Virus record (IMG/VR): IMGVR_UViG_3300037010_002901
Location: 1 to 64,000 of that record
Direction: 5' to 3' (one strand)
Length of the DNA: 64,000 nucleotides
DNA from: a virus
This document shows, piece after piece, positions 8,035 through 18,700 of this stretch. The first letter of the stretch is position 1. Each line of letters starts with the position of its first letter. The notes beneath the pieces were generated by a model. It was given only the letters and a program-made list of their open reading frames with translations, was not told the DNA's origin and made no database searches. The position numbers and the translations under genes are program-made.

Positions 8035-8195
8035 TGTTTTTTATTTAAATTTCCGTTGAATACTTCTTTAAGGTTCACCTTACTTCCTGTCATGGCATTT
8101 AATAATACTAACCGAGTAATGGATGGCATTAGTGCCTCTTTTATATTTTCTGCGACCTGTTTTTAAACAGTATCCTTTATTTCCTGCTCTGTCAT
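8031..8195 (-). pseudogene. Small gene interrupted by an in-frame TAA
   Basis: A 55-codon frame begins at an ATG (8195) and ends in an ATGA overlap with the next gene, just as real neighbours do, but codon 11 (8163-8165) is TAA. The part after the stop reads like protein (KQVAENIKEALMPSITRL...). Either a recent nonsense mutation, a downstream start at the internal ATG, or readthrough. Confidence 0.5.
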
Positions 8196-8204
8196 AATTT
8201 ATTT

Positions 8205-9500
8205 TTAACTTCTTGAAAACCATTTATAAGGTACTTCTTTAGATACATAATCCGGTCTTGCATACTTCGCAGCTTCCTCGCATGTTTGGAATGATGAATC
8301 AGAAGGAATCAGATATGTAGCCATTGTTGAAGGGCAGGTCAATTTCAACCAGCACAAAGGAACTCCTGAATTCCCATTTAAATCCTCTTCCTCGTCGAAA
8401 TAGTCTTCGGTTTTATAAAGTTGCATCAACTCGGTATCACCATTCGCATGAACAAAAGTTTGTTCATGAACAATTCCTGCTCCCAAGAATGAGAGCATTG
8501 AACCCTCTCCTTGACCCTCAATTACTTCATACATTCCAGCTTTAACATCTTCATTAGTTTCCGAGATAAATTGCTCTTTTGTAAATGGAGCAAATATCCA
8601 AGACGGCATTGCTCTTCCGTGAATATAATATTGACCATAACCATCAGAAAATTGAACAGCATACCCATTAATACAATGAAGCCTATTTTCTTCGTCTCTT
8701 TTTATAGAATTTGGATACTTGCTTACAATACATAGTCCTTGTAATTGAATACATAGAAATGATTGCTCAGCACAATCTCTTATCATTTTTAACTCATTAT
8801 ACTTATCAAGCGCGATACCACAGCTGTCCTTAAAAAAACTATAAAATGAAGTCCATCCTAAATCTGATGAATTCCCATATATAGCAAACGTTTTATACTG
8901 ATCCCTGACCTGATCCCTGACCTGAGCCCCGACCTGAGCCCTGACCTGATCCCCGACCTGATCCCTGACCTGATCCCAGACCTGATCCCTGACCTGATCC
9001 CAGACCTGATCCCTGACCTGAGCCCCGACCTGAGCCCTGACCTGAGCCCAGACCTGAGCCCAGACCTGATCCCAGACCTGATCCCCGACCTGATCCCCGA
9101 CCTGATCCCAGACCTGATCCCAGACCTGAGCCCCGACCTGATCCCAGACCTGATCCCAGACCTGAGCCCCGACCTGATCCCAGACCTGATCCCAGACCTG
9201 AGCCCCGACCTGATCCCTGACCTGAGCCCTGACCTGAGCCCCGACCTGAGCCCTGACCTGAGCCCCGACCTGAGCCTTCAAAAGCGAAGCTGCGTATTGA
9301 CAAGCTAATGGGGATTCTAATAATAGAACAATTGGGGCATCTAACTTGCATAGTTGATACAACCTATGAAATGAATCAATAGCCTTGGCGTGGCTAGAAT
9401 TTTTATAAAATTCGTATTCAAATACATTCGCTAAAGTTTTGATTGCGCATGATTTCATTTGCGCTTCCTGATCTAAAGAAAGACTATTTACTTTTTCCAT
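8205..9500 (-). CDS. DUF6745-like protein with 31 tandem 4-residue repeats
   Basis: Three parts: a helical N-terminus (residues 1-75), a repeat block (about 78-201) of 31 units of pattern (A/D)-Q-V-(G/R/W), and a C-terminal domain resembling DUF6745 ([23 protein letters not shown], later GAGIVHE). The ATG at 9500 is chosen because an intrinsic terminator lies just before it; a frame extension of 21 codons would run through that hairpin. The repeat block can expand or shrink in steps of 12 bp without changing frame. Its partner-type gene lies directly downstream. Function unknown; proteins of this type occur widely, including in cellular genomes. Confidence 0.75.
   Translation of the reverse strand: MEKVNSLSLDQEAQMKSCAIKTLANVFEYEFYKNSSHAKAIDSFHRLYQLCKLDAPIVLLLESPLACQYAASLLKAQVGAQVRAQVGAQVRAQVRDQVGAQVWDQVWDQVGAQVWDQVWDQVGAQVWDQVWDQVGDQVGDQVWDQVWAQVWAQVRAQVGAQVRDQVWDQVRDQVWDQVRDQVGDQVRAQVGAQVRDQVRDQYKTFAIYGNSSDLGWTSFYSFFKDSCGIALDKYNELKMIRDCAEQSFLCIQLQGLCIVSKYPNSIKRDEENRLHCINGYAVQFSDGYGQYYIHGRAMPSWIFAPFTKEQFISETNEDVKAGMYEVIEGQGEGSMLSFLGAGIVHEQTFVHANGDTELMQLYKTEDYFDEEEDLNGNSGVPLCWLKLTCPSTMATYLIPSDSSFQTCEEAAKYARPDYVSKEVPYKWFSRS
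8899..9270. repeat. 31 copies of a 12-bp tandem repeat
   Basis: The array spans 372 bp in exact 12-bp phase. On the coding (-) strand each unit is CAG GTC NGG GMT: only the first base of the third codon (A, G or T) and the middle base of the fourth (A or C) vary. All other positions are essentially invariant. Confidence 0.95.
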
Positions 9501-9541
9501 AAAATAAAAAGCTCGGACAACGATTGTGGCGAAGTCCGAGC
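9501..9541 (-). terminator. Intrinsic terminator before the DUF6745 gene
   Basis: GCTCGGAC (9511-9518) pairs with GTCCGAGC (9534-9541); on the - strand it is followed by TTTTTATTTT. It follows the membrane protein gene ending at 9663 and immediately precedes the ATG at 9500. Confidence 0.8.
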
Positions 9542-9662
9542 AATTATGACGTTTTACCGTCAATTAGTTAATGCTTTTAAATACTCCACAATTAATATTT
9601 ATCAGATATGTAGAGCAAATGTATTTATTTCTTTTGAATTGCCAAAAGCACTTACCAGTTTT

Positions 9663-9986
9663 TTATTTCTTTTTTTTAGACGGTTGCTCGGGCAATATCA
9701 TTTCGCAAATCCAGCAAGAAGAGTCCACATTTGAAGAGGACGAGTCAATAGTAGCTGGCAATTTAAAGTGTCGATTAATATACGCCAAACCAACTTTCTT
9801 TTCTATTATCATAATTCTGGCTTGATGATCTACGACTTTTTCATGATCAGAAGTAACGGTATTATATACAGCTGCCATCATGTACAGCATTACTATACCG
9901 CCAGCGTAAGAAAGCAATCTGTGAATCCAATGCGGCACTTCTGGCAGCTCGATTTTACTTGTAGAATTATTTTTCCTTGTTGTCAT
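9663..9986 (-). CDS. Single-span membrane protein, 107 aa
   Basis: A basic N-terminus is followed by one transmembrane segment (LLSYAGGIVMLYMMAAVY, residues 24-41), then a soluble charged part, a Ser-rich linker with two Cys, and a basic tail. Topology resembles small phage spanin or holin-accessory proteins, but no lipobox is seen. It starts in an ATGA overlap with the preceding gene. Confidence 0.6.
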   Translation of the reverse strand: MTTRKNNSTSKIELPEVPHWIHRLLSYAGGIVMLYMMAAVYNTVTSDHEKVVDHQARIMIIEKKVGLAYINRHFKLPATIDSSSSNVDSSCWICEMILPEQPSKKKK

Positions 9987-10240
9987 TTCGGTTCACCTTC
10001 TTTTACTGATTCAATAGTGGCAGGGTCGGTTCCTATCACGTACTCTATCCATTTGAAAAAAGTACCTATATATGAGGATAGCGCAAGCAGTAGCACCTTG
10101 GCTTCCTTGCTAATCATATCGTCTGGTATGCCCATGATTATGGTGGTCGTAGCTGGCTGCAGTATGGCTATGAAACCATTGACTGCTCTACGTAGAAGAA
10201 GCGGTGCAGGTACACCTATTTGGTCTAATCCTATTTTCAT
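9983..10240 (-). CDS. Putative holin-like protein, 85 aa
   Basis: Two moderately hydrophobic stretches (GFIAILQPATTTIIMGI and AKVLLLALSSYIGTFFKWI) and a short charged C-terminus fit a small holin. The identity rests on size, hydrophobicity and location between tail and lysis-type genes, so it is tentative. Confidence 0.5.
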   Translation of the reverse strand: MKIGLDQIGVPAPLLLRRAVNGFIAILQPATTTIIMGIPDDMISKEAKVLLLALSSYIGTFFKWIEYVIGTDPATIESVKEGEPK

Positions 10241-10251
10241 ATTATGGGTAT

Positions 10252-11394
10252 TTAATAGATGTAGAAAAATGTGACTCGCTCAGTTCCTATTAGTGTAGTT
10301 CCTGTATAGGTAATAGAAGAACCACTATTTGAGTAAGTAGTTATATCAATAGCTAGTCCATTTACAAACATCTGTACTGATCCCGATGGAGTATGAGATA
10401 TAGAGAATATAGTTTGAGCTACGCCTGCGGTCTGTTGATCTGCTCCCTGACGCATTTGAGGCTGCCATGTACCCTTCCCATTGGCATCGGAGGTAAATAC
10501 ATAACCTGAGCCTTGTGTTCCATCTATTATATTAGTATGTCCATCTGAGTCGATTATAAATGCAAATCCAAGTCCTGGGTCAACTGCAAAGGGTCTATTT
10601 CTTTTTATCCATATTTGTGGTGAGTGTGGACTTGGGTCATCTACAAATAGATTGACATAAAAATCTCCTTGTGTAGTATCATAAGCTGCGCTTATACCAG
10701 ACCCTTTATTAGATGATACATCAAAACAATAGATTAAATTTTCATGATCAGAAGGGTCATCAAACCCAACCACATTATTCATATATCCATAACGTAGATT
10801 CCCATCTTTTTGGACGATTTGATATGTTACGTTACCTGTATATTCATTAGGGAATACACCATTCGTAATATTATTAACCATATCAGTAAATAAATGCATT
10901 CCATGTACATCTAATCTTGATAATGGGTATGCTGTACCTATACCTAAATTTTTAGTTGTATCCGTAAGCCATGTATCAGAGCCACTTTGTGACCAATACT
11001 TTGAACCCGCAGGCACAGCCCATGCACCTTGTCCATTTAAAAACGTAGTAGGATCATAGTTTAGCATAAGCCCCCCAGTGCCGGAATCAATCCTAAAGCA
11101 AATATTATAGAGCAACTTTCTAGCGCTATCGATGTTTGGAGCTATATTCACTACTGTGAGATAATTCCAGTCAGCAATCAAATATCTGTTTGCCGTTGTA
11201 TAAACTGAAATGTATGAAGAGGTAGCATTTATGCCCATCGAGTTTTTGGGTTCCGCAGTGCGAATGTGAGAGGTTGTATCGTAAAAAACTACGTATGCAG
11301 CGCTATCTTGAACGGTGTATATGTGTTGCTGCGCTGATGACAATATGGATATTGCCAAACCAAATGTAAATAGTATGGCCTTGAGATATTTCAT
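10252..11394 (-). CDS. Tail fibre-type protein with N-terminal signal peptide
   Basis: 380 aa. The first 21 residues form a textbook Sec signal peptide (Lys near the N-terminus, hydrophobic core AILFTFGLAISIL, cleavage-like SSA-QQ). The rest is Ser/Thr/Gly/Tyr-rich beta-type sequence like bacteriodete phage tail fibres, ending in a repeat-like domain (GSVQMFVNGLAIDITTYS). A cleavable signal on a virion protein is unexpected. It could be a receptor-binding or host-surface protein. Confidence 0.65.
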   Translation of the reverse strand: MKYLKAILFTFGLAISILSSAQQHIYTVQDSAAYVVFYDTTSHIRTAEPKNSMGINATSSYISVYTTANRYLIADWNYLTVVNIAPNIDSARKLLYNICFRIDSGTGGLMLNYDPTTFLNGQGAWAVPAGSKYWSQSGSDTWLTDTTKNLGIGTAYPLSRLDVHGMHLFTDMVNNITNGVFPNEYTGNVTYQIVQKDGNLRYGYMNNVVGFDDPSDHENLIYCFDVSSNKGSGISAAYDTTQGDFYVNLFVDDPSPHSPQIWIKRNRPFAVDPGLGFAFIIDSDGHTNIIDGTQGSGYVFTSDANGKGTWQPQMRQGADQQTAGVAQTIFSISHTPSGSVQMFVNGLAIDITTYSNSGSSITYTGTTLIGTERVTFFYIY

Positions 11395-11406
11395 AGACTT
11401 TAAATT

Positions 11407-11871
11407 TTATCGTTGTTCTACGACACGAACAGAGGTACCGCTGCTAGTGTCTACCAATACTGGATCTAGTGTTTTCGGAAGATCATGCACGCCCTCCCTT
11501 ATCCGCATGTTCAAAGGAAAGCCTGCATTTAGATTTTGTCCATTCACATACGCGGATCCGTTACCGACATTTTCCAGTTGGTATGAAACTAAAAGCCCCT
11601 CTACCACATTACCAGTCTCAGCTCCAGAAAGAGTGATATTGGTGCCGGGTGTCAACCAAACTACGTTTGCACTGTAAGAGTGTACTCTAACCAAAAGTCC
11701 GGCAGTCGGAAAGAACAGCCATACGTTAGCATATTTGTTAAGCAGCAATCTAAGATCATCGCTACCAGCATACGCCAGTCGGCGCCCGGTCCCCGTAAAG
11801 GTGCCAGAAGTAGTTACCACTGCATGTGGCACGCTATCTTTTCCGTTGGCTATGGTCCTGATTATCTCCAT
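11407..11871 (-). CDS. Hypothetical tail-region protein, 154 aa
   Basis: Beta-rich protein (many Val, Thr, Gly) lying between two tail-type genes with gaps of 12 and 2 bases. Likely a structural or fibre-associated component by context; no family recognised. Confidence 0.6.
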   Translation of the reverse strand: MEIIRTIANGKDSVPHAVVTTSGTFTGTGRRLAYAGSDDLRLLLNKYANVWLFFPTAGLLVRVHSYSANVVWLTPGTNITLSGAETGNVVEGLLVSYQLENVGNGSAYVNGQNLNAGFPLNMRIREGVHDLPKTLDPVLVDTSSGTSVRVVEQR

Positions 11872-11873
11872 TA

Positions 11874-12668
11874 TTATGCTATTTGGCTGCCACTCACTAC
11901 ATACGAAGTCGGGAGAAGCAATGGTGAATCATAAATGATTTTTGTGGTGCTTGTGCCATCATATGTTTTGCTTACCACCCACAGCTGGTTTAGCATGATG
12001 CTTGGTCCTTTTGATACCTTGTTATCTCCATTCACAAGAACTCCGGTGAATGGGACAAGCGGGCTACTGATTGTCTGATCAGTAAGAAAGGCTTGCATCT
12101 GCTCTGCTGCACCCTCGCCACCAGTAAAGTTGGTATTCACTGCAACAGAAAATGTAGGGCCGGTATTGGGGCCAAAAGAAACGTTCACCACCTTACCATT
12201 CCAGTATGATGTGCTTCCAGCCGGTCCATGAAGTGTATAGAGAATTGCTCTGCCAACCAAAGTCGAAGTTTGAGTAAAGCCTTGAGTATTGGCATTCAAA
12301 AGTGCTGTCACTGCCGTTCTTATTGCCGCCGGGGTTTCACCACCTGCACATATGTAATTGTAGGCAACTCCATCTACGGTTACTATCACTTTATCCCCCG
12401 CTGTGGCCGACACTGCCGCAGTAAAACCAGCGGTAGCGGCTGTGTCAGTAAATCTTGCTTCGAAGTCATATGTGTCAGGAGTCGCATTTGAGCCCCAGTA
12501 AATCACACGCAGTGTAGGCGTATTTGTATTGTCAATAGACAGTACACCAGTTTGCACGCTTATGATTTTTTCCGTATTGATTGATTCTGCAGGAATATTA
12601 GAAACCAATGAACCATTGATTGCTAAAAGTACCAGGCTGCCGTTATTCAGTGGGAGTTGAAATGTCAT
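11874..12668 (-). CDS. Hypothetical structural protein, 264 aa
   Basis: Beta-rich, low in charge, with many Thr/Asn/Val, starting after a spaced leader. The central segment (AATAGFTAAVSATAGDKVIVTVDGV) is typical of phage tail or baseplate proteins. Two-base spacing to the next gene indicates the same operon. No specific family recognised. Confidence 0.6.
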   Translation of the reverse strand: MTFQLPLNNGSLVLLAINGSLVSNIPAESINTEKIISVQTGVLSIDNTNTPTLRVIYWGSNATPDTYDFEARFTDTAATAGFTAAVSATAGDKVIVTVDGVAYNYICAGGETPAAIRTAVTALLNANTQGFTQTSTLVGRAILYTLHGPAGSTSYWNGKVVNVSFGPNTGPTFSVAVNTNFTGGEGAAEQMQAFLTDQTISSPLVPFTGVLVNGDNKVSKGPSIMLNQLWVVSKTYDGTSTTKIIYDSPLLLPTSYVVSGSQIA

Positions 12669-12729
12669 AGGTTGTTTTCTTTAGGTTGCACAAAAATAGA
12701 TATTTTTTGAGATTACCAAATTTATTTTT

Positions 12730-15700
12730 TTAGTCTTCGTCTGTGAGCCCTTTATTGCTTTTATGAAGCAGTTCTTTATACCTTTCTTTTTGATCTGGAG
12801 TAAGCTTCTTCCACATATCTGCTTGCTCGGCTGCCTTCATGCGTTTGAAGTGTATTTGATCATCCCCCAAACGTGCTTCATCGGCCATATTTTTCACTTT
12901 CTTTTTTGTGAGACCAGCGCCAGATTTATATTTGTCAGGCATGTTTTCTTCATAGTGATTTATAATTTGTTCTTGATCTGCATCAGGATTTTGAGCCGCA
13001 AAATCACGAATATTTTTATTGACTTTATCCTTGTAATACAAATTCATACTTTCGGGAAGAGTCTGGCGTAATTTTGGAATACCGGCTTTCATAACATCAG
13101 TAAAACTATCTTCTTTTCGACGAATTTTGTTCCCAAATTCATCAACGTCATGCTCTTTAGCATAGTGCTGAACAACTGACGGTTCCGCAATATTTCTCAC
13201 TTCCTTGGCTGCCCAAATATTGAGTTTGTGAGCAGGATCTTTTTTATCTCTGGCTGCCTCAAATAGATTCGCCGGACCACTTAGGAATGGAATAGACTCC
13301 AGTACCGAAATGGTAGATTTTCCTATTGCCGTTGACAAATCTACATGTTTCATTTCCTTCTCTCCATCTTGCATTTGTTTCTTGACATCTGCGCCAATCA
13401 TGGTACCAATGATAACTGGATGGTGAAGCGCCCAAGCTGGGACGTCAATTTCTTTTCCGGCAACAGTTACACGGTATGACTCTTTTTCCTGATCGTCTGC
13501 ATGAATTACATCGCCTTTATGATAGAGACCGCCAAAAGCACTACTGGCCAATCCGTAGGCTGCGGCTATGCCTATAGCACCCACAATATTTTTCCCAGCA
13601 TTACGCATTACGTAGTCAGCATCCTCAGCGCTCAGATGTTCTACGCCACCTACCTTTTTTACCCGCCCATACGCTGCCGCACCACCACCTACATACGAAC
13701 TCAAATCCTTCATGATGTTCAGGGGGATAGTTTTTACAGGGAATATTACATCAAGGGCTGTAGCTGCCATATAGCCAATAGTACCAGTTGTTTTAAGGTT
13801 GTCTATCATGCCTTGATATTTCTTACTGACAGCATTTGGACTCTTAAAAATATTCCTTTCTGCATTATCCAACGCCAATGTATGAATGGTATTTTCCGTA
13901 GCCAAATCATTCAGGTCCCACCCTTGTCTTATTGCATATTCTGTGGCCGCTTGACGAGATGCATAGTACTCTGATCGGAAAGGCAACAATTTGGCAACCG
14001 CGTGGCTGTTATTTACATAATCGGTAAAATGTGTTGGTTCAGTAGGAATGCTTTTCCTTTCTGTACCAAATCCATAGATTTCGCTTTTCCCTTCTTTAAA
14101 TGTATTCGGTATGTCTTTATAAAAAGCTTTTTTCATTAACTGATTGTAATTTTCTGCTAACTGCTTTACACTTAAACGGCCTTCAGTTGGCGCCTTTTCT
14201 GCCACACTTTTGAGCACTGTTTTACCCAATCCAGTTTGAATTGATTTACGCAAAGGAGTAACACTAAGCTGCCAAGCACCGGCAGCAATCAGCTTTCCTA
14301 TAATTTTCGGGCTTGTAAGAATATTGAATCTATTCAAACGAGGAATCCAATCGACCGCCTTTTGCCACCCGGGTTTTGCAGCATAATCAAGCTTTGCTCT
14401 TTCAAGATCAATCTTGTCTTTTGCTGCATTTATTTTAGCCTGTATCTGGTGCATTTCTGGTGTCAGCGGCACGGGAGGTTTACGCTCCTCTTTACTGTAA
14501 TCACCGTTCTTTATTTTCTCTTCGATCTTGCCAATAGTATTTTTGAGCCTTGTTAGTTTTGCCTTACCTCTTGGATCTGGAAGTTCGCCTGCTTCGATAG
14601 CAGCGGCTTTCCTATTTTTAAATTCTTCTTTACTTTGGTCAAGTGCCTCTTTTATTTTTTGGCCTTCTGCTGAAAGAACAACCGGCATTTTCTTGCCAGA
14701 TTCTACATAGGTTCCTTTATCTATTGCCTCTATAGATTTAGCCAAGTCTTCAATCTGCTTTGTCATCCTCTGAATAGCAGCCTGATCACGCGGGTCCTTT
14801 ATTTTCGCATCTTTTACAGCCTGATATTCTGCATCCTTATATGCTTTTCTTAGAGTATCTAGTGCTTCTTTTGCAGATTTAGCTATTTCTGGTATTTCCC
14901 GAGAACTGGTTTTAGAAAAATCTCCGGCATTTATTTTATCCTGCAATTTACGGATTTGAGCTTCTATATTTTTTAGAATCCTTGTATCCTCCGGTGGGTA
15001 AATATCGCCTGATTTTACATCTTCCTTTATAGACAGCTCTTTAGCTTCTTTTTTCAGCCTCTCTACCTGTGATTGTAGCTCAGTTTTGGTACGAGTTTCT
15101 TTAATCTTTCCGTATCCACTGATAGCATCGCGAATATGGCGCTCGCTTAGGTCTTTTACATCAGCCAGCTCATTCTTTATTTTTTCAACAATCTCAGGCA
15201 GTTCAATTTTAGCGGCGGCTCCTTTGGCATCGCCGAGAGCTTCCTCTACGTATCCTTTGAAGAGGTCATAAACCAATGGCGCTATTTCCTTGGCAATATC
15301 CGAAGTCGTTTCGTCATCCATTGCCAAGGATTTTGCTGCACCTGAAGCGGTCGCCGCTTTATGAAGTAGTGCCGCAGTCCTCTCTTTGATCTTACTTACA
15401 ATTTCTTTTCGCTCTGCCTGTATGTCTTCTTTAGATCGAATACGATTGCCTCTGACAGATTTTTTTGTTTGCTCTACTGTGTCGCCATCGCTTTTTGCTT
15501 TGCGGCGTTTTTGCAGATCATCTAATTCTTTTTGAAGCTCTTTTATCTTGGTAGTTTGCTCAAAAATTACTTTTTCTGTATCTGGAGATACAGTATCATG
15601 TTCAGCCTTGATTTGAGCCATTTGACCTAAGAAAGTATAGTCAGAAGCTATTTCGTCTTTTGCCGATCTTAAAGTGCGGCCCGCAGTAGACAACCCGCGT

Positions 15701-18700
15701 TTAAGCACTTTTGCTGTATCCGAAAATTCATCGTTTATTACGGCTAGTTTTTGCCAGCCTTCTTTTTGACCAGCTTCATCACCTTTAGATTTTGCCTCTG
15801 CTATATCTTTGGTAATCTCATGAGAGAAATTAAGCAATTTAGCCTTATGATATACTAAGGCATCAGTTTCGTAGTCAGTCAAGTGTATTTGCTTGCCATC
15901 ATTGATTTCTCCAATTCGGTCGCCAATAAACTTTCCTACATTAAAATCACCGATCTCTACATCGTGTTTTGCCTTAGCAAATGTATCTGGACGTCTGCGC
16001 ACAGCGTCTTTTTCAACTGGGTCTAATCCTAGGTCATCAAGCTCTTTTTCAGTCAGCTCTTTTCTGGCCCCTGTTTTTCGTGTGTCTTCATCATCTCTGA
16101 ATTCAGACCTAAGATCGCTGTCAAGCCCTTTTATTTCGTCTTCGGTAATCTTGTCTCCATATTTGTCTTTAAGCTTCTGCAGGACAGTAGAAATAGCTTC
16201 TTCGATTGTTGCGCCGGTATGCTCTACAATTGCTTTTGCCGCTTTGTAGAGCGCGGCAATTACCTCTGGTTTTTTTTCTGCTGATATATCAAGAATACCA
16301 CCTAGTGATCGCGTAAGTTCCTCCAAAGCTTCAGAAACTTTTTCGCGTGTGATATCGGTTTTTTTTATGTCCGGTTCTTCGCTATTCGTTTCAGATTTGC
16401 TTCGTCCCTTGCCAGTATCGACTTCACCTGTTTGCTTCTGTCCGTCGGTTTCTGATTTAGTTTCGGAGTTTTCATTTTGGGTTCCTTGTCCCGATGATTT
16501 TTCGCTATTGCTCTTTTCTGCACCGGCGACAGACGATCCCAAAACTTCTTGTGACTTTGCCCTCTCATAATCATCAAATATAGAATTTTTTTCTTCCTCA
16601 GACAAACTATCCCACCAATCGTTATCTGCGGACTCCATTTGTTTTTGGATCGCTTCGTCAGCTTTAGCGTATTCGGCCTCGGCTTCCTTCATAAATTCTT
16701 CTGGAATATACTTTGCCGCATATTTCTCAAACTGATAGTCTGCCCGTTCCTGTCTGGTGTTCATTATCGAGCCATTTTCATGCTCAAAGTCCTTTTGCAA
16801 TTCACTTAACATTGAGGATTTCCCTTCGTGCCCGGTAAGTACATCGTTAATTTCTGCCCTGATCTCTTGATCGTCTAGCTGTCCCCCATGTTCTGATTCC
16901 CAGTGGCGCTTAAACTGCTGCACAAGGTCATCCATTACCGGCGCGTCTTTACTATGTGCCCAGATGCGCTTATTTAACTCTTCACGCGCCCGCATAGCGC
17001 CATCCCTATCTGCAGCGCCAAAGCCTGTTTCCGACCTCATGCTGTCAGTATGGATACGGCCGCCACTAGCAAAATACTGTAGTATCATTTGACGCGGAGT
17101 ATCTGGCTCTGCCGCTGTGAGCTGTTTATTACTTTCTTTTTGCTCTTTTCCACCATTGAAGATTTCTTGTTGACCAGGTAATTGCTCGTCTGGCTTTTTA
17201 CTTTCCATACGATCTATCTCCGTCTGCAGCTCCACCATTTTCTTGCGATGGCCCTCTACTATTTTTCTTTGCTCGCTGAGATTATCATCGAATAATTGTT
17301 TGTCGCCTTCTCGATTCCCAAAAATATCAATTTGTGCCTGACCGCCATTCTTTTCTAATGCGGCATTGGTGTCTTCGTACTTTTTAGTAGCCCTTTTAAG
17401 TTTAGACTTGATTTCTTTGACGCGCGCTGGGCTATACGGTTCCTCGGCTGGTTTTATCTCTTGTTTTACTGGATTATCAGTTTTCTCGGTCTCGGATTTT
17501 CTTGGCTCTTCTGATTTTTCCTGCACTGGCTCGCTTGCTTCTTGCGCAGGGGTCTCGGCACGTTCTTTAACTTTTTCTGCTGCCTTTTCCTCTTCTGCAT
17601 CTTTTTTTTCAGTAAAGTCATCGACAAACTTTTCTGGCATAAGATCAGCTGCCTTTTCCTTGAATGATTCTAGGCGTTGTTTTCGTAACTCGTCGTCTTT
17701 CATTCCTGCTATATCTTCCCGCTCTTTTGATAAAGTAGGCTCAGAATCTACATAGGCTGATAATAATTCATCATCTTTCAAAAGGGTTTTGCCTTTTTCT
17801 ACTTTTAGGCTTTCGCGTTCTGTTCGGTGCTGTCCGACCGCTTGAATCATATCCTGGCCAGCTTGGTCTATTTTATTTTGAATGTCTGTTTTAACTGCTT
17901 CACTGTTTGCCAGCTTCAAAGAGGTGTGTAGCTGATCAATTTTTTCCTGATATGGTTTTGCAACCATAAGTTCCTCTGCGGTCCAGTCAGGAGGAAGTTT
18001 TTTTATAATTTCAGATGTCTGTTTTGCGTCGTTCAATACTTTCATTCCTTGAGCATAATCAATAGTTCCAGCTTTTATACCATCATTGATTGGCTGCTCT
18101 ATTTCTGGAAGTCTTCTGGCTATTGCGACATCGTATATATCTTTAATATTCTTTGGTAGTTTCAATCCAGATGATACCATGCCAGTAAGTACATGCAGAA
18201 AAGCACCAGAATATACCGCTTTTTCTACATCAGTAGTCGGGTCTTTGCCTTCCAATAAATTTTGCACCACTTGACCGGCGCCAAATATGCTACTGGTACC
18301 AGCGCCACTTAGTAGGAATTGTTTCAATGCTGCATATTCCGTTTCTGGCAAAACAAGTGACTCAAGCTTGCCTGAGACTCCGGGCATCAATGCGCCTATG
18401 ACCGCTTGGGTTCCTCCTTCTTTCAAAGCTATATCTTTGGCATAGGCTATAGCATCCTTATCGGACATCCCTTTATTCTTTGCTTCAACATAGCCCTTAT
18501 ATAGACCTTGGCCGCTGCCTTGGGCTCCCATGAGGGTAGCGCCAATCATTGCTTCAGGAAGACCAGTAGAAGCCCCCAATACCATGCCGGCTGCCAGTGG
18601 CGCTACCCCGCCAAGCACTTCAGAAGACTTTGCCAAAATGCCTTTTGACTCTGTAGGTTCCAGATACATTTCCATGATCTGTTTACGCCTCAGCTCAGTA

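Noticed and set aside
8899-9270. CRISPR array or diversity-generating retroelement target
   Set aside because: Units are contiguous without spacers, and no reverse transcriptase or template repeat is present in the window.
8893-9351. A Gly-Ser-rich frame of 152 codons over the tandem repeats
   Set aside because: It is a shifted reading of the same 12-bp array on the same strand as the DUF6745 frame and has no independent support.
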